A stretch of 64,000 nt of DNA from Salipiger profundus (GCF_001969385.1 NZ_CP014797.1:161798-225797), one strand, 5' to 3'; numbered from the stretch's first letter, positions 25,787-34,673 are shown. The notes: generated by a model from the letters alone, not told the origin. Program-made: numbers and translations.

Positions 25787-27901
25787 TCACCACTTCCAGG
25801 TCAGGCGGGCCTGCACGGTGCGTCCGTCGCCGTAGTAGCACCCGAAGGAGCCGCAGTTGGCGACATAGGCCTCGTCGAAGACGTTGGAGACATTGACCGA
25901 CAGGCCGAGGTCCTCGGTGAGGGCGTAGGAGGCCTGAAGATCGACCAGCGTCACCGCGTCGAGATCGTAGCTGTTGGCCGCGTCGCCGTAGCGCTCGCCG
26001 ATGTAGCGCAGACCACCGCCGAGCTGCAGCCCCTCGAGTGCCGTGACGCCGGCGAAATCGTAGTTCAGCCAGAGGCTCGCGTTGTGCTCGGGCGCATTGG
26101 CGAGCGCATTGCCGGCGTTGTCGCCGCTCAGGACCTTGGTGTCGTTCCAGGTGTACTGGCCCCGGATGTTCCAGCCCTCCGCGAGATCGGCGGAGCCTTC
26201 GAGCTCCACGCCGCGCGACAGCACCTCGCCCTCCTGCCTGAAGTCGCCGATGCCGTTGGCGTCGGTGAAGGCGGATCGCACGTTCTCCTGGCGCAGGTTG
26301 TAGACCGCCGCCGAGAAGAACCCGTTGAAGCCCAGCGGCTCGTATTTCACCCCGGCTTCCCACTGGCGGCCGCGCGTCGGCTCGAAGGCGTTGCCGCTGT
26401 TGTCGGTCCCGATCTCGGGGTCGAAGGAGGTCGCGTAGCTCAGGTAGGGCGCGACGCCATTGTCGAAGATGTAGGAGATGCCGGCACGGCCGGTCGTGGC
26501 CTCGTCTTCCTGGTCGACCGGCGAGCTGCCGACGAAGTTGGTATAGGTGCTGCCGGTCTGGCTGGTCCAGTCGTGGCGCAGCGCGAGGCTGCCGCGCCAG
26601 TTGCCGAAGGACATCTCGTCCTGGGCGTAGAGGCCGACCTGCTCGAGCGTCAGGTCGTCGGCGGAGACATACCACGGATCGCTGAGGTTGGCGCCATCGT
26701 AGCTCGGGTCGGCGTAGCTGATCGGATCCGCGTACCGGAAGCCGGTCTCGCTTTCGACACCGTAGCGGCGGGCGTCGAGCCCGACCACGAGCGTATGCGC
26801 GACGGCGCCGGTGTCGAACCGCCCGTTCAGCCGCAGGTCGAGGTTCTGGGTGAAGCTGTCCTCGGAGGTGGAGTTGCCGCCTCGGTCAATGGTGTCGCCG
26901 TCCGCGCCCAGGCCGTTCACGTAGAAGCCGGTATAGTCCCAGTCGAACTTCTGGTAGCGGAAGTTCGCCTCGACCGACCAGTTCGAGGTCAGCTCGTGGC
27001 TCGCCGAGAAGCCGAGGTTCAGCATCTCGCGGTCGCTGTCGTGGTCCCCGGGATCGCCGGCATAGAAGCTGCGGAGGTCCTCGTCATCGTCTTCGCCGAC
27101 GAGATCGTAGGGCAGGCCGGCGGGCGTGATCGGGCTGTCCTTCAGCCAGGAGCCGAGAAATTCGACCTGGGTTCCCGCGACCGGTGCCCAGCGGGTGGCG
27201 AGGCCGAGATAGCTCCGCTCGTTGGTCAGCTCCTCGACGTCGCCTTCGCTGTCGCGGGCGACTGCGGTGACGCGGGCGGCAAAGATGTCCGAGAAGGCGT
27301 GGTTGTAATCGACGAAGCCCTCGGTCGCCTTGGGATCGCCCACGCCGACACCGAGCTCGCCGAAGCTGAGGAACTGCGCGCGTTTCTGGATCTGGTTGAT
27401 GACCCCGCCCGGAATGCCGGCCCCGTAGAGCGCCGAGGACGGCCCCTTGAGCACCTCGACCCGCTCCAGCGAGTAGATCTCGAAGGCCGGGGCGCCGAAA
27501 TCGCGCATCAGCCGGAGACCGTTGAGGAACTGCGCGTCCTGCCCGTTGAAGCCACGGATCGTGGGGCTGTCGAAGCGCGGGTCGGTGCCGAAGGGCTGCG
27601 CCGTCAGGCCGGCGGTGTAGCCCAGCGTGTCGCCCAGCGTGGTGGCGCCCTGGTCCTCGATCTGTTCGCCGGTGATCACCGAGATCGACTGCTGGGTCTC
27701 GAGGATCGGGGTGCCGGTCTTGGTGGCCGTCGCGGCGGTGGTGGCGACGTAGCCGGGCACCGGGTCGGAGGGGTCGGCGGTGCCGTCGACGACGAGCGTG
27801 CCGAGATCGTAGAGGTCTGCGGTGGATTGCGCCGCCGCGGCGGTTGCCAGCGCCAGCAGGCTTGCGCCTGCGACGAGGGCTGCGCGAATGGGTTGGGTCA
27901 T
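25787..27901 (-). CDS. TonB-dependent siderophore receptor
   Basis: Outer-membrane receptor for a ferric siderophore, 704 residues. A Sec signal peptide (about 1-24, ending AAAAQS) is followed by a plug domain (TKTGTPILETQQSISVIT around residues 59-76, then GFNGQDAQFLNGLRLM and LKGPSSALYGAGIPGG) and a 22-strand barrel ending in LTWKW with the expected terminal aromatic residue. The plug pattern places it with FhuA/FpvA-like siderophore receptors rather than haem or cobalamin receptors. No extra N-terminal signalling domain is seen, so surface signalling through an anti-sigma factor is unlikely; the AraC-type gene one base upstream is the probable regulator. Confidence 0.93.
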   Translation of the reverse strand: MTQPIRAALVAGASLLALATAAAAQSTADLYDLGTLVVDGTADPSDPVPGYVATTAATATKTGTPILETQQSISVITGEQIEDQGATTLGDTLGYTAGLTAQPFGTDPRFDSPTIRGFNGQDAQFLNGLRLMRDFGAPAFEIYSLERVEVLKGPSSALYGAGIPGGVINQIQKRAQFLSFGELGVGVGDPKATEGFVDYNHAFSDIFAARVTAVARDSEGDVEELTNERSYLGLATRWAPVAGTQVEFLGSWLKDSPITPAGLPYDLVGEDDDEDLRSFYAGDPGDHDSDREMLNLGFSASHELTSNWSVEANFRYQKFDWDYTGFYVNGLGADGDTIDRGGNSTSEDSFTQNLDLRLNGRFDTGAVAHTLVVGLDARRYGVESETGFRYADPISYADPSYDGANLSDPWYVSADDLTLEQVGLYAQDEMSFGNWRGSLALRHDWTSQTGSTYTNFVGSSPVDQEDEATTGRAGISYIFDNGVAPYLSYATSFDPEIGTDNSGNAFEPTRGRQWEAGVKYEPLGFNGFFSAAVYNLRQENVRSAFTDANGIGDFRQEGEVLSRGVELEGSADLAEGWNIRGQYTWNDTKVLSGDNAGNALANAPEHNASLWLNYDFAGVTALEGLQLGGGLRYIGERYGDAANSYDLDAVTLVDLQASYALTEDLGLSVNVSNVFDEAYVANCGSFGCYYGDGRTVQARLTWKW

Positions 27902-27902
27902 G

Positions 27903-28856
27903 TCACTGTCCGGAGCGTTGCTGATATTTCCCGATCAAATAGATCGGATATTCGCCGGCCGCTTGAACCGGACGGGCGCGCTTTGAAGCATCCGGGACAA
28001 AACGCTTGCGTCGCCACTCGCCCGGCGTCTCGCCATGGCGGGCGCGGAAGGCCCGCGTGAGATGGGCCTGGTCGGAAAAGCCGCAGGCCGCCGCGATCTC
28101 GGCGAGGCTGGCGCGGGGGTCCGGCATCATCGCCTCGGCCGCCTCGAGCCGCAGCGCCATCAGCCATTTCTGCGGTGTCTGGCCACGGCTGGCGCGGAAG
28201 CCACGGGTCAGCCAGCTTTCCGACAGGCCCGCGACCTCGGCGAGCTCGGCGCTGGTGATGCGCCGGTGCAGGGCGGCGCGGGCATGGCTCTCGAGTTTCT
28301 GCAGCAGGTGCGGAGGCAGGCCACCCCGTTCGCCGCCGGTTTCCGGCGGGCCGAGGTCAAGCACCTCGGACAGCAGCGCAGACAGCAGGCCGTCGCTTGC
28401 CATGTCCGGGCGGGCCGGGTGCTCGACCTCGGCCGCGATCATCCGCGCGAGCATGTGGACCTGCGGCCCCCCGTTGGCGAGCCGGGGCCGAGACAGCGCG
28501 CCGCGCGGCTGGTTGCATAGCCGTTGCCGCAACGGCCCGGAGTCAAGGTGCAGGTCGAGATGCGCATGGTCGCCGCTTTCCGAGAAGGCGCTCCAGAGCG
28601 GAACACCGGCCGGCACATACATCACCGAGACATCCTCCTGCCACGGGCTGCCGTCGTCGGTGCGCAGCCGCAACCCGCGTCCGCCGCCGAGAAACACCAC
28701 CAGCCGCGGGTCCGGCGCGCGGTAGAACCCGCCGCCGCCGGCCTCGCCATGGACGTGCCAGACATCCGCGATCACCCCCGGCCAGCGCCGCCAGCTCAGC
28801 GGGCGCAGCGTGCGGATGGCACGGGTTTCGGCGGTCATGCGGGGCATGAAGGTCAT
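27903..28856 (-). CDS. AraC-family regulator of the siderophore operon
   Basis: Transcriptional regulator with two C-terminal helix-turn-helix motifs in about residues 210-300 (ITSAELAEVAGLSESWLTRGF and ASLAEIAAACGFSDQAHLTRAF). The N-terminal sensing domain is cupin-like, with LVVFLGGGRGLRL near residue 50. The ATG at 28856 gives 317 residues; the open frame continues to 29096 but the extra sequence lacks family character. Its stop is one base before the receptor start, making it the promoter-proximal gene of the six-gene operon. In related systems such regulators are activated by the ferric siderophore, giving a positive loop; that mechanism is inferred here. Confidence 0.87.
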   Translation of the reverse strand: MTFMPRMTAETRAIRTLRPLSWRRWPGVIADVWHVHGEAGGGGFYRAPDPRLVVFLGGGRGLRLRTDDGSPWQEDVSVMYVPAGVPLWSAFSESGDHAHLDLHLDSGPLRQRLCNQPRGALSRPRLANGGPQVHMLARMIAAEVEHPARPDMASDGLLSALLSEVLDLGPPETGGERGGLPPHLLQKLESHARAALHRRITSAELAEVAGLSESWLTRGFRASRGQTPQKWLMALRLEAAEAMMPDPRASLAEIAAACGFSDQAHLTRAFRARHGETPGEWRRKRFVPDASKRARPVQAAGEYPIYLIGKYQQRSGQ

Positions 28857-29710
28857 CGGAAAAGCTCGGCAGGGGAGGTTGGAGAGCAGCTTGGCGGGCC
28901 GTCTTCCGGCTTGCTGAGCGCGCTCACGTTCGCAATTCCGACTGTAAAAGTCAAGTAATGGGTCGGCATCCGGCGAGCCCGGTGCCGCCCTCGCGCGCAT
29001 CGGTGCTTCTGTTCTGTCCATCGCCACATCGTCCCGCTCTCGGGGACGATCCGGCATTCGACGATTTGTCGATGCCTGTCGCAGCCCGCTGCGCAATCCA
29101 CACTCGGTCCCGAAGCTGGCCCGGGTGGGCCGCGCCGGCCGAGCCCTGCCATCATTTCGGCGCGGAAGGCTTCGGCCGGGAACCTCTCGCGAGGGGCCTA
29201 CGCATGCTGCCAGCGTTCAGCCGACTGCCTTCCAATGAAAATTGCGCCTTGGGCCGGCGGTCGTTGGCGCCACTCGGGAAAGCGCAGAATATGAATTATG
29301 TAATAAACCACACACAGCCGAGCTTCGGATCGGCGCTTTCAGGCGCGACAGACTGCACTCTGCAGATCGTGTCGATTTGCAGGCCAAGCTGACCTCGGAT
29401 TTCTCGACCGGCCATCATGGCCGTTCGGGGCGGTCATCCCGGGCGCTGCGTCAAAAGCAAACAGAATCAACATACGAATGTTCATACAAACATCGAGCAT
29501 GGTATCCATGTTCGTTCATTCATATTGAGTCTGTTTTGTAATCACACAGTGTATGCGAGCATAAATATTAATCTAAACACCGCCTTTAACATATTTGCGT
29601 TGGCGCAAGGGTCGCTCCGCCGCTGCAGAGCGCCTTGTCTGCCCTCGAGACCGGAGGCGCCCCCTCCCGCGCCGGAGAAGAGTCTCGAACAGATCCAACA
29701 GGAGCTTGAA
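28857..29710. promoter_or_regulatory. Long divergent control region between the siderophore operon and the ureide transport operon
   Basis: This 854-bp gap shows no gene I can support. The left half is ordinary high-GC sequence; a TTGACT on the minus strand (28954-28949) may belong to the AraC gene's promoter. From about 29285 to 29595 the DNA becomes clearly AT-richer. That part holds ATGTT-CATACA-AACAT (29479-29494), an imperfect 25-bp palindrome centred on CATGG-TAT-CCATG (29492-29516), and a rightward promoter candidate TTGTAA (29536-29541), 18 bp, CATAAA (29560-29565). The leader then runs about 140 bp to the ATG at 29711. Confidence 0.45.
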
Positions 29711-31321
29711 ATGACAATTTCTGCCACGATCAAGGCGCTGAGCCTCAGCGCGCTGATCGCCTCCTCGGCGGCTCTCCCCGCCATGGCGCAATCGCGCCAG
29801 GATGTGATCATTGCCGTGGGTGAGCAGGGGCCGAACTCTCTCGACACCCAAACCCCCACTTCCAACGACTACACGCGTCTCGTTGCGCTGCAGGTCTACG
29901 ACCGGCTGGTCAAGCACGGCGTCAAGACACTCGAAGACGGGACGCAGGTCTACGACAAGACCGAGGTTCTGCCGGAACTGGCCACCAGCTGGGAGATCAG
30001 CGAAGACGGCACCGAGCTGACGTTCCAGCTGCGTGAGGATGCCACGTTCCACGATGGCTCGCCGGTCGAAGCCAAGGACGTCAAATGGTCGTTCGACCGC
30101 GCCGTGGAGGCCGGGGGCTTCCCGCTGATCCAGATGGGCGCCGGTTCGATGACCGAGCCCGACCAGTTCGAGGCGGTGGACACGCACACCTTCAAGATCC
30201 ACGTCCCCGACGGCAACAAGCTCGCACTGCCCGACCTGACCACGCCGATCCCGATCGTGATCAACTCGGACCTCGCGCTTGAGCACGCGACCGAAGATGA
30301 CCCGTGGGCGACCGAATGGCTGGCCAACAACACTGCGGGCGGCGGCGCCTATGACGTGGTGCGCTGGACGCCTGGCAACGAGATCGTCTTCCAGCGCTTC
30401 GAAGACTGGAAGAACGGCGACCTTCCGGCGATGAAGACCGTCGTCTACCGTCAGATCGCCTCTGCCGGGACCCGTCGTGCGCTGCTGGAAAGCGGCGATG
30501 CGGATGTCTCGGTCGGTCTGCCGCCGAAGGATTTCGCCGAACTGGCGGACTCGGAGTCGGTGAAGGTGATCGGCGTGCCGAAGCAGTCGGCCATCGTGAA
30601 CCTCGAGATGAACGTCAACATGCCGCCCTTCGACAATCCGATGGTGCGCGAGGCGATGGCCTATGCCATTCCCTACGACGCGATCATGAGCGATGCCTTC
30701 TACGGCCGCGCCGCGCCGATGTACGGCGCCGAGCCCGGCAGCGACTATGATGTCGCCTGGCCGGTGCCGAGCCCCTACCACACCGACCTGGACAAGGCGA
30801 AGGAACTGCTGACCGAAGCGGGCTACCCCGACGGGTTCGAAAGCACGATCTACCTTGACCTGTCCCGCGCCACCACGCGCGAGCCGATGGCGCTGCTGAT
30901 CCAGCAGAATCTCGCGAAGATCGGCGTCGACGTCACGATCGAGAAGGTGCCGGGCTCGAACTGGTTCTCCAAGATGCTCGAGAAATCCATGCCCATGGCG
31001 GTCACCAGTTTCCATGCGTGGCTCGACTGGCCCGAGTACCACTTCTACTGGACCTACTACGGCGCCAACAACTCGGTGTTCAACGTTGCGGCTCAGCAGG
31101 ACGAGGAGCTTGACGAGATGATCCAGAAGGCACGCTTCGAGACCGACAGCGCCGCCTACGACGAAGAGATCACCGGCATCATCGACCACGTGATGACCAC
31201 GCTTCCTAAGATCCCGGTGGCCCAGGACTTCATGGATGTCGCGATGCAGAACGACATCGAAGGCTACGTCTACTGGTTCCACACCTTCCTCGACTTCCGC
31301 ACCATCTCGCGCGCGGACTGA
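29711..31321 (+). CDS. Dipeptide/oligopeptide-type (SBP family 5) ABC binding protein, probable ureide binder
   Basis: Periplasmic binding protein of family 5 (DppA/OppA/NikA type), 536 residues from ATG 29711. A Sec signal peptide (about 1-26, ending PAMAQ) precedes the typical core: LVKHGVKTLEDG, PELATSWEISEDGTELTFQLR and DGSPVEAKDVKWSFDRA. It heads an operon that continues with two isochorismatase-fold hydrolases, two Dpp-type permeases, two ATPases and a set of amidases. No peptidase is present, so the ligand is more likely a urea-condensation product (biuret, triuret or a carboxylated form) or another amide than a peptide. A strong stem-loop follows at 31329-31355. Assignment to family 5 is firm; the ligand is inference. 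Confidence 0.88.
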   Translation: MTISATIKALSLSALIASSAALPAMAQSRQDVIIAVGEQGPNSLDTQTPTSNDYTRLVALQVYDRLVKHGVKTLEDGTQVYDKTEVLPELATSWEISEDGTELTFQLREDATFHDGSPVEAKDVKWSFDRAVEAGGFPLIQMGAGSMTEPDQFEAVDTHTFKIHVPDGNKLALPDLTTPIPIVINSDLALEHATEDDPWATEWLANNTAGGGAYDVVRWTPGNEIVFQRFEDWKNGDLPAMKTVVYRQIASAGTRRALLESGDADVSVGLPPKDFAELADSESVKVIGVPKQSAIVNLEMNVNMPPFDNPMVREAMAYAIPYDAIMSDAFYGRAAPMYGAEPGSDYDVAWPVPSPYHTDLDKAKELLTEAGYPDGFESTIYLDLSRATTREPMALLIQQNLAKIGVDVTIEKVPGSNWFSKMLEKSMPMAVTSFHAWLDWPEYHFYWTYYGANNSVFNVAAQQDEELDEMIQKARFETDSAAYDEEITGIIDHVMTTLPKIPVAQDFMDVAMQNDIEGYVYWFHTFLDFRTISRAD

Positions 31322-31328
31322 CGATCCG

Positions 31329-31355
31329 GCCGGAGGCGCACGCGGCGCCTCCGGC
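31329..31355 (+). terminator. Intra-operon stem-loop after the binding-protein gene
   Basis: GCCGGAGGCGC (31329-31339) pairs perfectly with GCGCCTCCGGC (31345-31355) around ACGCG, eight bases after the binding-protein stop. No T run follows, and the downstream hydrolase gene starts at 31399. A partial terminator or mRNA 3'-end stabiliser fits best. Confidence 0.6.
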
Positions 31356-31398
31356 TGACACGTCCCGAATATACCCATCCTTGCCAAGGAGCAGCCGC

Positions 31399-32091
31399 AT
31401 GACCTCGCATGTTCAGGGCCTTTACCCGTGGCCCTTCGACGGAGACCTGCGCCCCGAGAACACAGCCCTCATCATCATCGACATGCAGATCGACTTCTGC
31501 GGCGAAGGTGGCTGGGTGCACTCCCGTGGCAGCGACCTGCGCAACACGCGCCGCCCGATCGAACCGCTTCAGAACTTGCTGAAGGTGCTGCGCCCCGCTG
31601 GCTACACCATCATTCACACCCGCGAAGGGCATCGTCCCGACCTGAGCGATCTGCCCGCCAACAAGCTCTGGCGGTCGCAGCAGCTCAACGGCAACGGCAT
31701 CGGCGCCATGGGCCCGCTCGGACGTTACCTCATCCGCGGCGAACCGAACTGGGACATCATCCCCGAACTTGCCCCGGCCGAGGGCGAGGTGGTGATCGAC
31801 AAGCCCGGAAAGGGCGCCTTCATGGGCACCGATCTCGACACCGTGTTGCGGACCCGCGGCATCCGCAACCTGATGATCGCCGGGGTGACCACCGACTGCT
31901 GCGTGCAATCCACCCTGCGGGATGCCAACGACCGCGGCTTCGAGTGCCTGCTGCTCGAAGACTGCTGCGGTGCCGCCGATCATTCCTACCACGAGGCACA
32001 GGTCGAGATCTTCCGCCTCTCGAACGGTCTCTGGGGGTCGATCGCGACCTCGGACGACGTGATCGCCACCCTGACCGGAGCAGCCGCATGA
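31399..32091 (+). CDS. Isochorismatase-fold cysteine hydrolase, BiuH paralogue 1 (candidate triuret/ureide hydrolase)
   Basis: Amidohydrolase of the isochorismatase-like superfamily, 230 residues from ATG 31399 (AAGGAGCAG upstream). The catalytic triad is D28 (IIIDMQ), K135 (IDKPGKGAF) and C168 (TTDCCVQST). It is close to biuret hydrolase and to the protein encoded at 54026, sharing [10 protein letters not shown] and [18 protein letters not shown]. At the position of the substrate-binding glutamine of biuret hydrolase (Q215 in the Rhizobium enzyme as I recall it, Q207 in the 54026 protein) it has S208, so biuret is unlikely to be the main substrate. Triuret, carboxybiuret or another linear ureide is plausible. 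Its stop overlaps the next hydrolase gene by four bases. Confidence 0.82.
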   Translation: MTSHVQGLYPWPFDGDLRPENTALIIIDMQIDFCGEGGWVHSRGSDLRNTRRPIEPLQNLLKVLRPAGYTIIHTREGHRPDLSDLPANKLWRSQQLNGNGIGAMGPLGRYLIRGEPNWDIIPELAPAEGEVVIDKPGKGAFMGTDLDTVLRTRGIRNLMIAGVTTDCCVQSTLRDANDRGFECLLLEDCCGAADHSYHEAQVEIFRLSNGLWGSIATSDDVIATLTGAAA

Positions 32092-32774
32092 CCGCCTACC
32101 CCCAAGTCAAATCAGATCCCTACGCCTGGCCCTTCGACGGGCGCTTCACGCCCGCCGACACGGCGCTGATCATCATCGACATGCAACGCGACTTCTGTGA
32201 CGTCGACGGCTGGGTCGGCCAGCATGGCGCGGACCCGGCACCGATGCGCGCCGTGGTCGAGCCGATCCGCGCTGTCCTCGGGCGCATGCGGGAGCTCGGG
32301 TTCCCGATCATCCACACCCGCGAAGGCCACCGGCCCGACCTTGCCGACCTCAACGACAACAAGCGCTGGCGGTCGGCGCGCGAAGGGGCCGAGATCGGCA
32401 CCGCGGGGCCCTGCGGCCGGATGCTGACCCGCGGCGAGCCGGGCTGGGAGATCGTCCCGGAACTGACTCCGGCCGCCGGCGAACCGGTCATCGACAAGCC
32501 GGGCAAGGGCGCCTTCTATGCCACCGACCTCGAGCAGATCCTGCACGCGCGCGGCATCCGCAACCTGATCTTCACCGGGGTGACCACCGATTGCTGCGTG
32601 CACACCACCATGCGCGATGCCAACGACCGTGGCTTCGAGTGCATGCTGCTCGACGACTGCTGCGCCGCCTCGCTGGCGCATAACCACCAGGCGATCCTCA
32701 AGTTCACCAAGATGGGCGACGGTCTCTTCGGGACCGTCGGCACCTCGGCCCAGCTGTTCGAGGCGCTGGCATGA
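32088..32774 (+). CDS. Isochorismatase-fold cysteine hydrolase, BiuH paralogue 2 (candidate triuret/ureide hydrolase)
   Basis: Second tandem hydrolase of the same family, 228 residues from ATG 32088, which overlaps the preceding stop as ATGA. The triad is D31, K137 and C170. Most of the framework of biuret hydrolase is kept ([43 protein letters not shown]), but the substrate glutamine is replaced by G210 (KMGDGLFG against MQGGVFG in BiuH). The tandem pair probably arose by duplication and may either act on two different ureides or form a mixed oligomer; this family usually forms tetramers. Four-base overlap with the following permease gene ties the enzyme to uptake. Confidence 0.82.
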   Translation: MTAYPQVKSDPYAWPFDGRFTPADTALIIIDMQRDFCDVDGWVGQHGADPAPMRAVVEPIRAVLGRMRELGFPIIHTREGHRPDLADLNDNKRWRSAREGAEIGTAGPCGRMLTRGEPGWEIVPELTPAAGEPVIDKPGKGAFYATDLEQILHARGIRNLIFTGVTTDCCVHTTMRDANDRGFECMLLDDCCAASLAHNHQAILKFTKMGDGLFGTVGTSAQLFEALA

Positions 32775-33784
32775 TCAGGCTGATCGCGAAACGCTTTCTG
32801 AGTGCCGTGCCAAGCCTGATCGGGGTGATCATCGTCACCTTCGTGATCAGTCACACCCTGCCGGGCGATCCGGCTGCCTATTTTGCCGGTCCTTCCGCGA
32901 CGGCGGAGTCGATTGCCGAGACCAAGGCGCGGCTCGGGCTCGACCAGCCGCTGCCGGTGCAGTTCGTGGCCTACGTGGGCGATCTCGTCCAGGGCGATCT
33001 CGGCCGCTCGTTCAATTCGGGTCAGCCCGTGCTGACCGACCTCGTGCGGCGGCTGCCCGCCTCCTTCGAGCTGACGCTCTACGCGCTGCTCTTTGCCATT
33101 GTCGTGGCGGTGCCGCTGGGGCTCTGGGCCGCGGTCAATCCGGGCTCGTGGATCGATCACCTGTGCCGCGGCACCGTGACCGCCGCCGCCGCCTTCCCGT
33201 CGTTCTTCACCGCGCTCGTGCTGATCTTCGTCTTCTACTACAAGCTCGGCTGGGCACCCTCGCCGATCGGGCGGCTGGCGATCTACTTCCCGATCCCGCC
33301 GACGGTGACGGGCTTCCTGACCGTCGACGCGCTCATCGCGGGCGACATCGAGACCGCGCGGGCCGCGCTCGGCCAGCTGATCCTGCCGGCGATCTCGCTT
33401 GGGCTCTTCGCGCTGGCACCGCTGGCGCGGATGACGCGGGCCTCCATGATCGGCGTGCTGGGCAGCGAATTCATCACCACCGCGAGGGCCGAGGGCCTGC
33501 CGCGCCGGAAGATCCTCTGGACCTACGGCTTCCGCAACGCGCTGCTGCCCGTGGTCAACATCCTGGGCATGATCTTTTCCTTCCTGCTCGGGGCCAACGT
33601 CCTGATCGAGCAGGTCTTCGGATGGCCCGGCATCGGCACCTACGCGGTCGAGGCCGTGCTGACCTCGGACTACGCGGCGATCCAGGGCTTCGTGGTGATG
33701 ATGGCCATTCTCTACATCCTGCTCAACCTGGGCGTGGATATCCTGAACATGATCGTCGACCCGAGGGTACGCTACGATGACTGA
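32771..33784 (+). CDS. Dipeptide-type ABC transporter permease (DppB family)
   Basis: Inner-membrane permease, 337 residues, with one N-terminal helix (about 9-30), a periplasmic loop and five further helices. The DppB features SHTLPGDPAAYFAGP after the first helix and the EAA-type coupling loop TTARAEGLPRRKILWTYGFRNALLPV (split over about residues 235-260) are clear, as is IEQVFGWPGIGTYAVEAV near the C-terminus. It partners the DppC-type protein, whose start lies 8 bp inside its end. The transporter is embedded between ureide hydrolase and amidase genes, so its cargo is probably the substrate of those enzymes. Confidence 0.9.
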   Translation: MIRLIAKRFLSAVPSLIGVIIVTFVISHTLPGDPAAYFAGPSATAESIAETKARLGLDQPLPVQFVAYVGDLVQGDLGRSFNSGQPVLTDLVRRLPASFELTLYALLFAIVVAVPLGLWAAVNPGSWIDHLCRGTVTAAAAFPSFFTALVLIFVFYYKLGWAPSPIGRLAIYFPIPPTVTGFLTVDALIAGDIETARAALGQLILPAISLGLFALAPLARMTRASMIGVLGSEFITTARAEGLPRRKILWTYGFRNALLPVVNILGMIFSFLLGANVLIEQVFGWPGIGTYAVEAVLTSDYAAIQGFVVMMAILYILLNLGVDILNMIVDPRVRYDD

Positions 33785-34673
33785 CCAGACGAACCTTTCC
33801 ACCATCCCCGCGCAGCGGGAGCCTTCCAGGCTTGCCAACTTCTGGTCGGGCTTCGTCCATGCGATGAAGTCCAACCCGCTGACGGCCTTCGCGATGCTGC
33901 TTTTCTCGCTCTTCGTGATCGCCGCGATCTTCGGCGAGGCCATCGCGCCCTACGACGCGCTGGCGACTTCCTCCGACACGCTGCAGCCGCCAAGCTGGGC
34001 GCATCCGTTCGGCACCGATCAGCTGGGGCGCGACGTGCTGAGCCGCACGATCGTCGCCGCGCGCGTGGACTTCGGCATCGCCATCGCGGCGGTCTCGATC
34101 TCCTTCGTCCTCGGGCTGGGGTTCGGCGCCGCCGCCGGATACTTCGGCGGCTGGACCGACCGCATCGTCGGGCGACTGGTCGACACGATCATGGCCTTTC
34201 CCCTGTTCGTGCTCGCGATGGGCGTGGTCGCAGCGCTCGGCAACACGGTCTGGAACATCGTCTACGCCACCGCGATCATCAACCTGCCGTTCTACATCCG
34301 CTTTGCGCGGGCCGAGGTGAACAGCCGCCGCGACGCGGGCTTCGTCGAGGCCGCAAGGCTGAGCGGCAACAGCTCCGCGCGCATCCTCGCGGTGCACCTC
34401 GTGCCGAACATCCTGCCGCCGATGATGGTGCAGGTCTCGCTCAACCTCGGCTGGGCGATCCTGAACGCCGCCGGCCTGTCGTTCATCGGCCTCGGTGTCC
34501 GCCCGCCGACCCCCGAGTGGGGGATCATGGTGTCGGAAGGCGCCAACTACATCTTCTCCGGCGAATGGTGGATCTTCCTCTTCCCCGGGGGCGCGCTGGT
34601 CCTTGCCGTGTTCTGCTTCAACCTGCTTGGCGACGGGCTGCGTGACATCATCGATCCGAAAGGCCGCACATGA
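33777..34673 (+). CDS. Dipeptide-type ABC transporter permease (DppC family)
   Basis: Second permease subunit, 298 residues. It has a short cytoplasmic N-terminus, six predicted helices, the DppC landmark HPFGTDQLGRDVLSRTIVAARVD split around residues 77-100, and the EAA loop FVEAARLSGNSSARILAVHLVPN at about 190-212. The C-terminal segment GLGVRPPTPEWGIMVSEG is also characteristic. Its start overlaps the DppB-type stop by 8 bp and its stop overlaps the first ATPase gene by 4 bp. It pairs with the 32771 product to form the channel. Confidence 0.9.
   Translation: MTDQTNLSTIPAQREPSRLANFWSGFVHAMKSNPLTAFAMLLFSLFVIAAIFGEAIAPYDALATSSDTLQPPSWAHPFGTDQLGRDVLSRTIVAARVDFGIAIAAVSISFVLGLGFGAAAGYFGGWTDRIVGRLVDTIMAFPLFVLAMGVVAALGNTVWNIVYATAIINLPFYIRFARAEVNSRRDAGFVEAARLSGNSSARILAVHLVPNILPPMMVQVSLNLGWAILNAAGLSFIGLGVRPPTPEWGIMVSEGANYIFSGEWWIFLFPGGALVLAVFCFNLLGDGLRDIIDPKGRT

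Noticed and set aside
28936..28955. A TGA-N9-TC(g) sequence before the AraC gene resembling a RirA-type iron box
   Set aside because: The last base does not match and such a short degenerate pattern is expected by chance; iron control is plausible but this is not enough evidence.
28857..29096. 80-residue N-terminal extension of the AraC regulator
   Set aside because: It is rich in Arg and Pro, lacks family similarity, and crosses the region where the operon promoter should be.
29242..29541. A 99-codon open frame in the AT-rich control region
   Set aside because: No ribosome site, mixed composition and no recognisable features; it overlaps the palindromes and the promoter candidate.
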